A stretch of 64,000 bases of DNA from an uncultured Hungatella sp. (GTDB lineage Bacteria > Bacillota > Clostridia > Lachnospirales > Lachnospiraceae): assembly GCA_910588325.1 (NCBI GenBank), contig CAJUPP010000004.1, positions 21,403 through 85,402 on the forward strand, in the 5' to 3' direction. Each line of letters starts with the position of its first letter. The first letter of the stretch is position 1. Positions 54,275 to 63,738 of this stretch are shown here, one piece after another. The notes beneath the pieces were generated by a model. It ran no database searches. It was given only the letters and a program-made list of their open reading frames with translations, and had not been told where the DNA came from. Both the position numbers and the translations under genes were made by a program.

Positions 54275-55330
54275 TCAGATCAAATATCCTGCCAACAAAA
54301 GCACTACCAAAAGAGGCAGAAAAATTTCCAAGAAAAATATCCACAACTTTTTAGAATCTACCGGAAGTTTTCCGCATATTTTCCCCGTTTGTCCATTACA
54401 CGCAAAGTAATAAATTTTCCCATCTTTCCTACCCTTGTACGTCAATGTCCACACCGGAAGAAGCGCATAGTTCCACATGGAATCCCGAATCTTTGCCTTT
54501 TGGCTTCTCACGCTGACATTATTATATGGCCCCACACTGCTTCTCAGGCTGTCTGCTGCAAACGTCTGAACCTCTGTCTCTATTTCCTGTTTAAATTCCT
54601 GCTGCTCCATATCCCTTTTTTCTGCCATAAATCCGGAAAGAAATGCCATCGAAAATGGTTTCATCTGCTTCAAATCAAAAGGCATCACACCTTCCACCAA
54701 CTGTTTATCCGCCTTTTTCAGAGCATTGCGGGTGACATTGTCCACTTTCATCTGACCCTCACGGGACACATCATATTTCTGTGTTTCCGTATATCTCATA
54801 TTCCCTGACTCCCAGACCCGCAGCTTTGTAGCCTCCGCCTCCATCTTTCCATCCACTTGACAGCTGTACAGCCAATAGGGGAAATAGACTCCGGTCAGTT
54901 TCTCAATCTGCTCCGGAGAATAAAAGTCTGCAGGAACAAATCGTTTCTTTTTCAGCCATTCCAGAAAAATCTCCTTTGCCTTCTCTTTCTCAATGGCAAA
55001 GGGCAGTACAAAATCCGGTTCATAGGCGCCGTCCAGCTGTCCCTTTAACACGACCGGATTATGGCAGTAAAAGCAGAACGTAGCAGCTGTCGTCTCGTCA
55101 GTTACAATCTCCGCCCCACAGCTGGGACACATATACAGAACCGGACCGGAACCGGATTCCTCCTCTTTGACCGTTACATCCACCCTCTCCTCCCCGGCAT
55201 CCGGTTTTATGGCCTCCAGTTCCTCTTTCGTAAACTGGGAAAGACAGTATTCGCACTCAAATTTCTGGGAATCCGGGTCAAACTGAAGACCGCCTCCGCA
55301 ATGCGGGCATTTCCATGTCACTGCTGCCAT
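54275..55330 (-). CDS. zinc-ribbon protein with C-terminal membrane segment
   Basis: The protein has 351 residues. Two zinc-ribbon cores open it: WKCPHCGGGLQF with FECEYCLSQF, then YMCPSCGAEIVTD with FCFYCHNPVVL. A central domain follows, and the protein ends in a single membrane segment (LWIFFLEIFLPLLVVLLLAGYLI). Function unknown; a DNA- or RNA-associated membrane protein is plausible. The ATG has AGGAGG upstream, 15 bp after jetC. Confidence 0.8.
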   Translation of the reverse strand: MAAVTWKCPHCGGGLQFDPDSQKFECEYCLSQFTKEELEAIKPDAGEERVDVTVKEEESGSGPVLYMCPSCGAEIVTDETTAATFCFYCHNPVVLKGQLDGAYEPDFVLPFAIEKEKAKEIFLEWLKKKRFVPADFYSPEQIEKLTGVYFPYWLYSCQVDGKMEAEATKLRVWESGNMRYTETQKYDVSREGQMKVDNVTRNALKKADKQLVEGVMPFDLKQMKPFSMAFLSGFMAEKRDMEQQEFKQEIETEVQTFAADSLRSSVGPYNNVSVRSQKAKIRDSMWNYALLPVWTLTYKGRKDGKIYYFACNGQTGKICGKLPVDSKKLWIFFLEIFLPLLVVLLLAGYLI

Positions 55331-55345
55331 ATGGCTGTTTCCTCC

Positions 55346-58300
55346 TTAATTATCCTGTTTTAGTTGAGGGAATTCTTTTTTTTCAAACTCCTGGATGAAA
55401 ATGGCTTTTTTATTCGGATTGGCAAACACAAAAATTTTATCTACTGTCTCCAGGTAATTCTGGATTTTATCATTGGTGGCACTGATAATCGCCTGGAATC
55501 CAAGGCCTCGAATCAGCTGAATACAGCTTGCCACCTTCTCCGAATCCATTTTGGAAAATGCCTCATCCAGCACCACCAGCCGAATAGACGGATTCCTTTG
55601 AAGCCCTGACCTTGAATCAATTTTATATGCCTGAGCAAAGCTTGCCAGCAGGGCCACATAAAGGGGATTCTGCCCCTCTCCGCCGGAATTTTTCTTAATC
55701 ATCCTGCCAAGCCCGATTTTAATCGTCTCGTCCTGATTCCGGATAAGCTGCTGCATGTCAAAGGAAAGGTAGGTCCGGTAATCGGAATACTTATCCATAT
55801 TCCTTTTCGCCTCTTCCAGTTCCTCTGCCGCAGCGTTTTCCGGCGGAATAAAAATATTAATCAGGTCGTTAATCATAGTGCCATAATGATTCTCATGTTC
55901 CGTCGAGAACAGATTGAGCTGATTGTCAAAACCAATATTCAAGTCCGATGGATTCACCTCCAGAGCCTCATCCATAAACATATCGTAATACCGCCCGTCT
56001 GCCCCTTTATTTTTTCCGATATAAAACTGATACTTATCTTTTCCGAAGTCCAGCTGGGAAATGATATGGTTCAGCTCATCTTTACGCTGCATCGCCTCTT
56101 TGATGGCACTGCGGATTTTATACATAAAGTCATCTTTAAAATGTTCCACCGCTGTCCTGGCCTGTCCTGCGGCCCGGACACGGTACTCTTCCAGCTGGTC
56201 AAAATTCAGTCTGTCAAACAGTTCCTGATACTCCTTGTTGTCCTCCGCAGTCGGGGAGAAATTCCGATTGGGGCAGTCTCGCAGATAACTGCTGCGCAAA
56301 TCTACCAGCCGGTTCTTTTCTTTCTTCTGACGTTCCTCCATGTCAGCCAGCTCCTTCAGAAACTGAGCCTTAACCGCAGAATACGGCCTTCCCTTTATGG
56401 AATCCGCAAGTGCTGCTTCCAGATCCTCCTGCAAAGGCAGCTGCCTCTCCTTTTCAATCAGACCCTCATTTAACTCCAACAAGCGTTTCTTCTCCGTCTG
56501 AACATCTCTTTCCAGTCCCATTGTCGTCTTCTGCTGCTGACGCAGAGCCTCCCTGCTTTGCTCCAGACGCTTTTGTATATCCTGTCGCTCTTTCTCCCAC
56601 TGTTCAATATCCTGGGCTTTCATCTGTTCCAGCTTCTCCCGCAGGCTTTTCTGCTCCTTCATCTTCTCCCTGCAGGCAGCCATATCATTTTTCCACTCTT
56701 CATACACCAAAAGAGGCTGTCCCAGATATTCCAGGGTTAAAATACGCTCCGCCTCTTTTATTAACTCCAGCTGAGGTTCTATCTTTTCCTGAATCGAAGC
56801 CAGCTCCTTCTCCAGAAGTTTTATTCTCTGCCTGAGGCTGTTTTTTCCGATGTAAGCTGATTTTGTGTAATAGGTGGGACTGATATGCTGAATCCGGTAG
56901 CTGCGGTATGTAATACAATCTCTGGTGATGCCGATGCGGCAGTTTCTAAGTTCCTTTACACTGTCACATTTCATGACCTTTCCCAGCAGAAAATCTATAT
57001 ATGCCTGTGCATAATCTCTGACTGCTGATACCTCCTGAGACAATGCGCCTTTTAAAACCCCATGTTCCTCCGCCGTCACCTTCTCCGTATCCAGCACAGA
57101 TATCCAAAAATATTTTTCTTTATCCAGTTCCCCATATATCTCCAAAGCTGCCCTGGCATATTTCGGTTCTACCAGAAGAGTCAGCTTATTATTTCCCATG
57201 TAGCCTTCTACTGCATTCCGCCACGTTTCATCCTTAATATCCAGAAGATCCGCCAGGACTTCCACTGCCACGCTTTTCCCCGTCTTCTGATACAAACGGT
57301 TCTGAAGCATCATCCTGGCCTGTTCCAGTTCTTTTGGATATGCCTTGCTGCCAAGCCTTAACTGGTCCAGTTCAGTTTCTGCCTGGGCCCTTCTCCTGCG
57401 AAGCTGTCTCACCTCTGCCTGGGCCTCCTGCTGCTGCCTGACAGTATCCTTCCTGATCTCCCCCAAATCTGCCTGGAGACGTTTTAAAGCCTCCTCTGTA
57501 ATGCTTCCGTCCCCAAACGCCTGAATATCCCACAGCGTACGGTTCGAAACGCATTCCTCCTCCTCCCAGGCCTTCAGCGCTTCTCCTGTCTGCTGCCAAT
57601 GGGCCCTGCTGCCTGACAGACGTTCCACCAGCGCATTGAGAGATACTAATTGCTGTTTTAACTGCTCATATCCTGTCATGGAAATTTGACGCAGAAGCTC
57701 CTCGCTTCTTTCACTCATTTCCTGAATGCTCTGATTCTGCTGTTCCATGTCCCCAAGATTTTTTTCGTAATTTTCCTCAAATACATGGATTTTCTCCTGG
57801 CTTTCTGCCACCAGAAGCCGGTTCTGAAGGATATCCAGCTTTTTTATGTAATAATCTGCCGCCTGTATCCGCTGCCCTAACTCTTCCACAGTCTTATATT
57901 GACCGCAGATTCCCTGCAGCTGCTCAATCTCCTGGCATGTATCCTCAATTTTTCTGCGCATGCGCCCGTATTCCATGACACTGAGCTGCATATCCTCCAT
58001 ATGAAGATCCTGCTCCATACAAATATATTCTTTTACAAATTCTTCCAGCTTAATATTCATTCTGAAGGGAATGGCCCGTTTAAACAAACGAGGAAACTTC
58101 TCCCCATCCAGACCGCCTAAATAAATGTCATACAACTGTCTGCGGAACCTTTCATTATGGGAACCAAAATAACAGTCCTCTTTTGGAAAGCTCTGAAGCA
58201 GCCACAGCTTTACCTCTTCCGTGGACATGGCACGGTGTTTTCCCTCATCCTCAGCGCAATAACAATTACCCGGAATCGGCCCTTTATGCCAGAAGAACAT

Positions 58301-58699
58301 CCTCGCTACGTTGTTTGTCGCTGTCTCCACATCAAATACCACGCCTACGCACTGACATTCTTCCGTATCCGTCCTTTGAAATTCCAACACAATCGTACTG
58401 GAAAAATTTTGATTTCTCAGATAGGAAAAATGATTGTCCTCTCCGATGTTAATCATTCCCCGCAGGTATTCTACCAGACTCCGGTCCGAATCATCCGCAG
58501 CCGCTTTATTGAAAAATCCTCTGCCGTCTGTGTTGGCATACAAAACAATCTGCATGGCGTCGATTACCGTAGATTTACCGCTTCCGGAATGGCCAGTAAA
58601 AAAATTGATTTCCCGATGAAAGGACAGGACCTTATGCTGTATGTAATGCCAGTTGTTCAGGCAGATTCTGGACAAAGCGCTAAATCTCTGGTTCGTCAT
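55346..58699 (-). CDS. jetC: SMC-like ATPase, JetC/MukB-type
   Basis: This 1117-residue SMC-like ATPase has Walker A GHSGSGKSTVIDAM near residue 36, long coiled coils broken by a hinge-like region around residue 480-590, the signature SGGEGQNPLYVALLASFAQAYK and Walker B RLVVLDEAFSKMD at the end. It matches JetC, the motor of Wadjet, which extrudes and recognises closed circular DNA. The start is the ATG at 58699 with GGAG 9 bases upstream, overlapping jetB by 20 bp. Confidence 0.88.
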   Translation of the reverse strand: MTNQRFSALSRICLNNWHYIQHKVLSFHREINFFTGHSGSGKSTVIDAMQIVLYANTDGRGFFNKAAADDSDRSLVEYLRGMINIGEDNHFSYLRNQNFSSTIVLEFQRTDTEECQCVGVVFDVETATNNVARMFFWHKGPIPGNCYCAEDEGKHRAMSTEEVKLWLLQSFPKEDCYFGSHNERFRRQLYDIYLGGLDGEKFPRLFKRAIPFRMNIKLEEFVKEYICMEQDLHMEDMQLSVMEYGRMRRKIEDTCQEIEQLQGICGQYKTVEELGQRIQAADYYIKKLDILQNRLLVAESQEKIHVFEENYEKNLGDMEQQNQSIQEMSERSEELLRQISMTGYEQLKQQLVSLNALVERLSGSRAHWQQTGEALKAWEEEECVSNRTLWDIQAFGDGSITEEALKRLQADLGEIRKDTVRQQQEAQAEVRQLRRRRAQAETELDQLRLGSKAYPKELEQARMMLQNRLYQKTGKSVAVEVLADLLDIKDETWRNAVEGYMGNNKLTLLVEPKYARAALEIYGELDKEKYFWISVLDTEKVTAEEHGVLKGALSQEVSAVRDYAQAYIDFLLGKVMKCDSVKELRNCRIGITRDCITYRSYRIQHISPTYYTKSAYIGKNSLRQRIKLLEKELASIQEKIEPQLELIKEAERILTLEYLGQPLLVYEEWKNDMAACREKMKEQKSLREKLEQMKAQDIEQWEKERQDIQKRLEQSREALRQQQKTTMGLERDVQTEKKRLLELNEGLIEKERQLPLQEDLEAALADSIKGRPYSAVKAQFLKELADMEERQKKEKNRLVDLRSSYLRDCPNRNFSPTAEDNKEYQELFDRLNFDQLEEYRVRAAGQARTAVEHFKDDFMYKIRSAIKEAMQRKDELNHIISQLDFGKDKYQFYIGKNKGADGRYYDMFMDEALEVNPSDLNIGFDNQLNLFSTEHENHYGTMINDLINIFIPPENAAAEELEEAKRNMDKYSDYRTYLSFDMQQLIRNQDETIKIGLGRMIKKNSGGEGQNPLYVALLASFAQAYKIDSRSGLQRNPSIRLVVLDEAFSKMDSEKVASCIQLIRGLGFQAIISATNDKIQNYLETVDKIFVFANPNKKAIFIQEFEKKEFPQLKQDN

Positions 58700-59297
58700 C
58701 TTCCGTATCTCCTTCACTAAAGGTTTTCAGCAGCTCCCTCACATCATCCCCCATAAGCACCACATTGACAGTCGGATAGATTACCAGCCTGCTGTGGCCG
58801 TCCAGTTCCTCCAATATATCCAGCGGCTCCAGCAGCTGATATCTCTTTAAAAGAGCCAGGCTCCTGCGGATCTCAGTCACTGACGGCTGTTTCTTCAAAA
58901 GCCGGTAGACGCTTAACTTCTCATGAATCTCACTTAAAGTAGTCACCGCATTTACAGAAGTGGAGACTGTAGACATCTGTTCATCATAGAGAAGCTTTAA
59001 AATCAGAATATAAAGGGTAGCCAGCTTCGGCAGCTTCTCCCCCACTACCTGCTCTCCATGTATATAAATCACGCCTGTCTGGCTGTTCTCCATCACTTCT
59101 ATATCCATAATAGCGAAATATGCCTTGATAAATTCCAGATATTTGTCACACTGATAAAAATCCGGGTTTATCTGATACCGTTTGCTCTTCCTGTCGTACT
59201 TCCGTTCCAGAAGAAATGTCTGTTTATACAGAATCTGAACCGATTCCTTCACCTTCTGCCGCTCCTCCTCCGGAAGCCTTTCAAAAAAGTCTATCAT
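58680..59297 (-). CDS. jetB: JetB/MukE-like kleisin partner
   Basis: This 205-residue protein is rich in helices. MIDFFERLPEEERQKVKESVQILYKQTFLLE at the start and TLSEIHEKLSVYRLLKKQPSVTEIRRSLALLKRYQLLEPLDILEE fit tandem winged-helix MukE/JetB proteins. It overlaps the start of the SMC gene and follows jetA with a 316-bp gap filled by repeats. Assignment rests on gene order and size; sequence motifs in this family are weak. Confidence 0.78.
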   Translation of the reverse strand: MIDFFERLPEEERQKVKESVQILYKQTFLLERKYDRKSKRYQINPDFYQCDKYLEFIKAYFAIMDIEVMENSQTGVIYIHGEQVVGEKLPKLATLYILILKLLYDEQMSTVSTSVNAVTTLSEIHEKLSVYRLLKKQPSVTEIRRSLALLKRYQLLEPLDILEELDGHSRLVIYPTVNVVLMGDDVRELLKTFSEGDTEDDEPEI

Positions 59298-59342
59298 CTT
59301 ATTTCTCTCGCTTTCTTTTCTCTCCGCCCGCCGATAATGTAG

Positions 59343-59477
59343 CTTCGGAGTTATTATGGAACGTATGAAGGCTGTCTTTTCACGTCAGCACTTAGCGCAC
59401 GTCCCTTGTGCGCTTAGTACTGTTACGTGAAAAATCAAGCGCAAGCGTGCCTGAAGTAGTCCATAATCACTCCGAAG
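59343..59477. repeat. family A structured element, copy 2 (135 bp)
   Basis: Arms 59343-59360 and 59460-59477 match at 17 of 18 positions. The inner hairpin is the same as in copy 1 (CACGT, CACTTAGCGC, GCGCTTAGTAC, ACGTG), but paired bases have changed together, for example CGG/CCG to CAG/CTG. The small hairpin has a GCAA loop (GCGCAAGC) where copy 1 has GAAA. It lies in the jetA-jetB gap, directly followed by a family B copy. The whole gap (59298-59613) is made of these two elements plus about 45 bp. Confidence 0.8.
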
Positions 59478-59479
59478 CG

Positions 59480-59618
59480 GTAACAGTTCCGATAACCCTT
59501 GAACTGTTACTGCATCCGGCCATTTAAAATCGCCTGCGGCGATGGGCCGGATGCTCGCAACCATAACGTTTTCGTACGGTCAGCGCGGTGAACGCGCAGA
59601 CCTATCTCAGCAGTTATC
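59480..59618. repeat. family B structured element, copy 2
   Basis: Hairpins are GTAACAGTTC/GAACTGTTAC (59480-59489 / 59501-59510), GCATCCGGCC/GGCCGGATGC (59512-59521 / 59545-59554) capped by ATCGCC-TGC-GGCGAT, and GCGCG-gtgaa-CGCGC (59583-59597). GATAAC (59491) may pair with GTTATC (59613), which contains the jetA stop codon. Compared with copy 1 the paired bases differ but stay complementary. Confidence 0.78.
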
Positions 59619-61008
59619 CTAAGCCACTCTTACGGCCCCTCTTCTCAAATACAAGACCGGGATACCGATATCTTCCGTTATCAATCATCACTGTCTCCTG
59701 CTCTTTCACCTTGTAGGGGCTCCCCTTTCTGACAGAGTAATCATAAGCCAGCACCAGCTTCTCAAATTCCTCCTCCGAAGTCACTGTCCCGTCATCCACC
59801 TGCAAAGTCCCGTCCTTCATCTTCTCCATCACAAAGCTTTCAACCTGTTTTTGGCTGTATCGGTTTTTAATCTTATTCAATTTCAAAATGTCTTCCCTGG
59901 ACAAGTCCTGCTGCTCTTCCTCTGGCTCCAGGCTTTCCGTAAAATCCTGCTTTGACTTTCTCCGCTTATAAAGAGATTTTTCCGAAATCACTGTCAGCTG
60001 GGACAGATTCATCAGCTTTCCGATTTTCTCCGTATATTCATCCCTGCTGTTTTCGTCAACCTTTGACAGATGATTCAGCAAATCAATCACCAGCCCCTTC
60101 ATGTTATCATCCTGGTTCAACAGATAGTTAAGCCTTGTCACCGTAGCCCGGATATACTTTGTGTTCTCTTTGTCCATATTCATGATTCGGTGCTCAATGT
60201 CATCGAATCCTCTGTCTATCAGATCCATCTGCTCTGCCAGTTCCTCAGCCTGCACCTCCACGCCCCGAAGCTGTCTGTTCTTCTCACACACCTGCTTAAG
60301 CCACGGCAGGTCCTGGCGCATCTCTGACAGCAGCTGTTTAATATCTGTCTTATACAGATAAAAATTATCAGAAGTTTTCAGAATATGGTACTTTTTCCGT
60401 ACAATCTGATCTACATAACCGTCCAAATGCTCCTTTAACAAATCCCCATAGAAATTCTGCTCCAACAGGCTGGAAAAAAATTTGTCCATATTGTGAAGCA
60501 TATCCTGCAGCGTCTTATTCAGCCGCCTGGTATTGACAAGAGCTGTCTTTAATAGTGAAATATTGGAGCGGGGATCATGTTTAAAGGCAAATAAAATCCC
60601 ATAAACGTTCTGGATGTAAACCTGAGTCTCATCCTCATCCTCTCCTGCCAGATGGGCAAATGCCTCCACAAACACCGCCGCATAATCCGGAATCACAATG
60701 TTGACAGTCATGGTATGGTAATCATCCACTTTTCTCAGCCACCCGGTACGCAAAAGCCAGTTCAAAATCCTGGTAGCCAGAGGCTCCAGCATATCAAAGT
60801 CATCCTCCTGCTCTTCCTGCTCTAATGTCACTTTCCGTTTCGCAAAATAACTGCTTAAAGTCTGAACGCAGATTTCCCTGCTGAGGAAATAGTTGCTGTA
60901 CTGATACTCCTCGTTGATCTGCAGAAGCGCTTCAATATAGATCTGTCGGTTACCGGAACGAAACAGGCTCCAGAAAGAATCCGGTATCTCCAAAAATTGA
61001 TTTGCCAT
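59614..61008 (-). CDS. jetA: JetA/MukF-like kleisin (DUF5716-type)
   Basis: This 464-residue, mostly helical protein starts MANQFLEIPDSFWSLFRSGNRQIYIEALLQINEEYQYSNYFLSREIC, which looks like a winged helix, and has NFYGDLLKEHLDGYVDQIVRKKYHILKTSDNFYLYKTDI in the middle. It fits JetA of the DUF5716 type, the kleisin that bridges the SMC heads. It is followed by jetB and jetC. No jetD appears anywhere in the window. The ATG lies close after the DUF3783 gene, with the GGAGG site 14 bases away. Confidence 0.8.
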   Translation of the reverse strand: MANQFLEIPDSFWSLFRSGNRQIYIEALLQINEEYQYSNYFLSREICVQTLSSYFAKRKVTLEQEEQEDDFDMLEPLATRILNWLLRTGWLRKVDDYHTMTVNIVIPDYAAVFVEAFAHLAGEDEDETQVYIQNVYGILFAFKHDPRSNISLLKTALVNTRRLNKTLQDMLHNMDKFFSSLLEQNFYGDLLKEHLDGYVDQIVRKKYHILKTSDNFYLYKTDIKQLLSEMRQDLPWLKQVCEKNRQLRGVEVQAEELAEQMDLIDRGFDDIEHRIMNMDKENTKYIRATVTRLNYLLNQDDNMKGLVIDLLNHLSKVDENSRDEYTEKIGKLMNLSQLTVISEKSLYKRRKSKQDFTESLEPEEEQQDLSREDILKLNKIKNRYSQKQVESFVMEKMKDGTLQVDDGTVTSEEEFEKLVLAYDYSVRKGSPYKVKEQETVMIDNGRYRYPGLVFEKRGRKSGLG

Positions 61009-61011
61009 AAA

Positions 61012-61467
61012 TTAGTTTGTGGCCTCCCCGCTCATGGCTGCATGCTCACTTTTCAGTTCTCCATACAGCTGATAAAATGTCCACTGGCTGTTCTGCTCTG
61101 TAATAACAGCCTTCAGCGCGATTTTAGGGACTCCGGCTTTTCGAAAATTCGTTAAAAGCTCATCAAGCCGGCGGTTGGTAAAATTCTTCATAACCAGCAT
61201 TTCTTCTGGTATTAATAGGGCCGGCTCCTCCCTCTCGGACAGTTTTTCCGATTCCTGCTGTCCTTTCTCCTTTTCATCTCCCTGTGAGGCGTCTTTTACT
61301 GTCTCTGTAAATCCCGGCATTCCTGCCAGATATCCTACCTTCTGGTTTATCTGTTTGGGATCGATATTTTTAATCCGTATCCCCATACGAACCAGAACTC
61401 CCTTTAGTTTTGCCACATAGGCCGCCGGAGCCGGACTATAATACAACACCATTTCTTTCATAATCAT
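61012..61467 (-). CDS. DUF3783 domain protein
   Basis: The C-terminal half of this 151-residue protein has the DUF3783 pattern: LIPEEMLVMKNFTNRRLDELLTNFRKAGVPKIALKAVITEQNSQWTFYQLYGELKSEH. An acidic/lysine-rich linker lies between residues 60 and 85. Its role is unknown. The ATG at 61467 has AGGAGG 5 bases upstream. It ends 3 bp before jetA, so it is the likely first gene of that operon. Confidence 0.85.
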   Translation of the reverse strand: MIMKEMVLYYSPAPAAYVAKLKGVLVRMGIRIKNIDPKQINQKVGYLAGMPGFTETVKDASQGDEKEKGQQESEKLSEREEPALLIPEEMLVMKNFTNRRLDELLTNFRKAGVPKIALKAVITEQNSQWTFYQLYGELKSEHAAMSGEATN

Positions 61468-61479
61468 GGATTCCTCCTA

Positions 61480-61746
61480 TTAATTTGCAATATGAAACCC
61501 TGCCTCTGACTTGCAGGGAATCTCTGCTATGTCCATGTGGTCTATCTCAATAAACCGCTGTTTTTGAAGTTGCTGCAACAGGCTGTCAATATCCCGTTGG
61601 GTTCCCTGCACTTCCATCTCCACCCTATCATCCCACAGATTTTTTACCCATCCGGTAAGGTTTAAAGGCTGGGCCATATAGTATGCACGGTAGCGGAAGC
61701 CCACTCCCTGGACTCTTCCGTAAAAATAAATATGTTTTCTTACCAT
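61480..61746 (-). CDS. acyP: acylphosphatase
   Basis: This 88-residue acylphosphatase hydrolyses acyl phosphates. The active-site motifs are GRVQGVGFRYRAYYMA (catalytic Arg) and GWVKNLWDDRVEMEVQG (catalytic Asn). ATG has GGAAGAG upstream. It lies 12 bp before the DUF3783 gene in the same direction. Confidence 0.94.
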   Translation of the reverse strand: MVRKHIYFYGRVQGVGFRYRAYYMAQPLNLTGWVKNLWDDRVEMEVQGTQRDIDSLLQQLQKQRFIEIDHMDIAEIPCKSEAGFHIAN

Positions 61747-61922
61747 CAGCTCTTCCTACTCTCTTCCCAAATGCCTGCTTCGTTCTGCCTACGGAAACCT
61801 TCATACAGATGACAATTTCCTGCTTTATCAATTCACCAGAAGGGTCTCCAATCGCGGCCTCCATATCACAGCAGTATAAATTTTCCGGCCTGTTCTTTTT
61901 CTGGTTTTCTAAAACTGTATTT

Positions 61923-62987
61923 TCATTTGTGCCAGGGCATTTCTTCCGATACCACTGCATCTCCATGGCACACTGCAGCCTTATGAATCAATGTAAACAT
62001 ATACGCATCTTCCAGCGCATCCGCCAACGGGTAGATTTCCTTTCCACCCTCCAGATATTCCCTCATATCATACATCATAGCAGCAATGGCATATTCATCC
62101 TGAACCGCATCCAATGTCAATATCGGATTCCAGCGGCTGCAGATGTCCTTTAATTCCTCTGTCTCCAGCACCTGGTATCTGGGGGCCCGATATGGCATCA
62201 TTTTTTCTTCCACCGTAAGAAAGTCTCCCTTTACGTATCGAAGAACCGTATCATTCCACTCTCCGTCTCTTCCCCGCACATTCACATGTCTGGAACGGAT
62301 GAAGGAGCGATACTGGATACTGGAGAAATCGTAAAATGCTACTTTTCCGGAGGCAAACTCTATGGTTACCTGATCTCTTTCCTGGTCTTTGATGCTGCCA
62401 TCGGTAATTGGTCCATAACGGGAGTCTGTCTGCCTGACTGGAAATGTATACCGGCTTCCCCGAAGTATCATCGGTTCAAATCCCATACGCAGCATTTTCC
62501 GAATCAGACTGGCTCCATGGTAGTCATGGGCTACGGACAAGCTTACTGCATAGGGCTCTCCCAGTTTTCCCAGTTCTACAGCATGTATACCGGCCGCCAT
62601 GACAGGATAGTGATGGTATTGTTCTGCCACCTGGATACGTGCGCCCCTCTTTTCTTTTAATTCCCATAATTCCTTTAATTCTTCCTCTGTCTCCCCTGCC
62701 GGAGTTTCCAGAAGAACCGGAAATCCTCTGCCAATCCACTCTTTGGCTACTGTGCAGACGTCCCCTCTTCCTACTGCAACCACCACAAAATCCGGAGATG
62801 ATTCCTGGCAGAGTTCAGGAGATGCAGTTGTGGGGATCTGCTGCTCTCTTGCCAAACGCTCTGCTTTTTCTTCTGTCCGGCATAAAAGGTAATTTAAGTG
62901 GAATAGCTCTGGATATCTCTTTGCAATTCTGGCAAAAAACAAAGAGCGAAATCCTGAACCTACAATGATAAATGATAGTGGACGCAT
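61923..62987 (-). CDS. Gfo/Idh/MocA family oxidoreductase
   Basis: The 354-residue dehydrogenase has an N-terminal Rossmann fold (FIIVGSGFRSLFFARIAKRYPELF) and a C-terminal alpha/beta domain typical of the Gfo/Idh family. It contains VVVAVGRGDVCTVAKEW and QVAEQYHHYPVMAAGIHAVELGKLGEP; the expected central Lys in the EKP motif is replaced (ETPAGE). It is probably a sugar-type NAD(P) oxidoreductase, substrate unknown. The ATG at 62987 lies 5 bases after GAGGTGA, which includes the upstream TGA stop. The 176-bp spacer after it holds no clear gene. Confidence 0.85.
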   Translation of the reverse strand: MRPLSFIIVGSGFRSLFFARIAKRYPELFHLNYLLCRTEEKAERLAREQQIPTTASPELCQESSPDFVVVAVGRGDVCTVAKEWIGRGFPVLLETPAGETEEELKELWELKEKRGARIQVAEQYHHYPVMAAGIHAVELGKLGEPYAVSLSVAHDYHGASLIRKMLRMGFEPMILRGSRYTFPVRQTDSRYGPITDGSIKDQERDQVTIEFASGKVAFYDFSSIQYRSFIRSRHVNVRGRDGEWNDTVLRYVKGDFLTVEEKMMPYRAPRYQVLETEELKDICSRWNPILTLDAVQDEYAIAAMMYDMREYLEGGKEIYPLADALEDAYMFTLIHKAAVCHGDAVVSEEMPWHK

Positions 62988-62992
62988 TTCTC

Positions 62993-63493
62993 TCACCTCT
63001 GATTTTCTGCCATATGCTGTAAAAGTTTACGGCACCCTTCTGTTACATCCGCATACGTGGTTTCAAAATCCCCTGTATACCACGGATCGTCAATATCCCT
63101 CGGATGGTCTGTGAAATCCAAAAGGCGACAGATTTTGCGTTCTGGATCTCCTCCCGCAATACGCAGCATATTCCGGATATTCCACTGGTCCATACCAATA
63201 AGATAATCATATTCCTTATAATCTGTTCTCGTCATCTGTCTGGCGTGTTTTCCTGAAGTGTCAATGCCATAACGGCGCAATATATCCCTGGTTCCATGGT
63301 GGACAGGATTTCCTATTTCCTCCGTGCTGGTGGCAGCAGAAGCGATGAAAAATTCTGGCAGCGAGGTTGGAAATTGTTGGGGGTGCTTAAGTTGTTTGGA
63401 TTGTTTTAATTTCTCAACCATATCTTTTAAGACAAACTCAGCCATGGGGCTGCGACAGATGTTGCCGTGGCAGATAAAAAGTATTTTTATCAT
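62993..63493 (-). CDS. low molecular weight protein-tyrosine phosphatase
   Basis: The 166-residue phosphatase has the CX5R loop ILFICHGNICRSPMAEFVL at the N-terminus and the general-acid DP in IDDPWYTGDFETTY near the C-terminus. Bacterial members often control polysaccharide synthesis or dephosphorylate arginine or tyrosine. The ATG at 63493 has AAGGAG 10 bases upstream; the frame opens 30 codons earlier. It ends just before the Gfo/Idh start. Confidence 0.94.
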   Translation of the reverse strand: MIKILFICHGNICRSPMAEFVLKDMVEKLKQSKQLKHPQQFPTSLPEFFIASAATSTEEIGNPVHHGTRDILRRYGIDTSGKHARQMTRTDYKEYDYLIGMDQWNIRNMLRIAGGDPERKICRLLDFTDHPRDIDDPWYTGDFETTYADVTEGCRKLLQHMAENQR

Positions 63494-63738
63494 ATTTCCA
63501 TAACTCCTTAAATGTTCTGTATTTCTTCTCAAACGCTTGATTTTACAGGATTTTCGAACGATTCCAAAGCTATATGTTTCCAAAGTATTTTCTCAAATCG
63601 TCTCATACTTTTTCATATTTGTCCCTGCAAAATTGGTAAATACGTTGGTAAAGTAAGCAGCTTTACTAACGGGCTTTTTTAAGAGTTCGCTACTCGATGC
63701 AGTTCTTCTTTCGCATCATCAAAGCTCACATGGGTTGA

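Noticed and set aside
61628..61966. 112-codon minus-strand frame between the Gfo/Idh gene and acyP
   Set aside because: It runs out of frame through acyP and has no recognised domain or good ribosome site; the spacer part is too short to support a gene.
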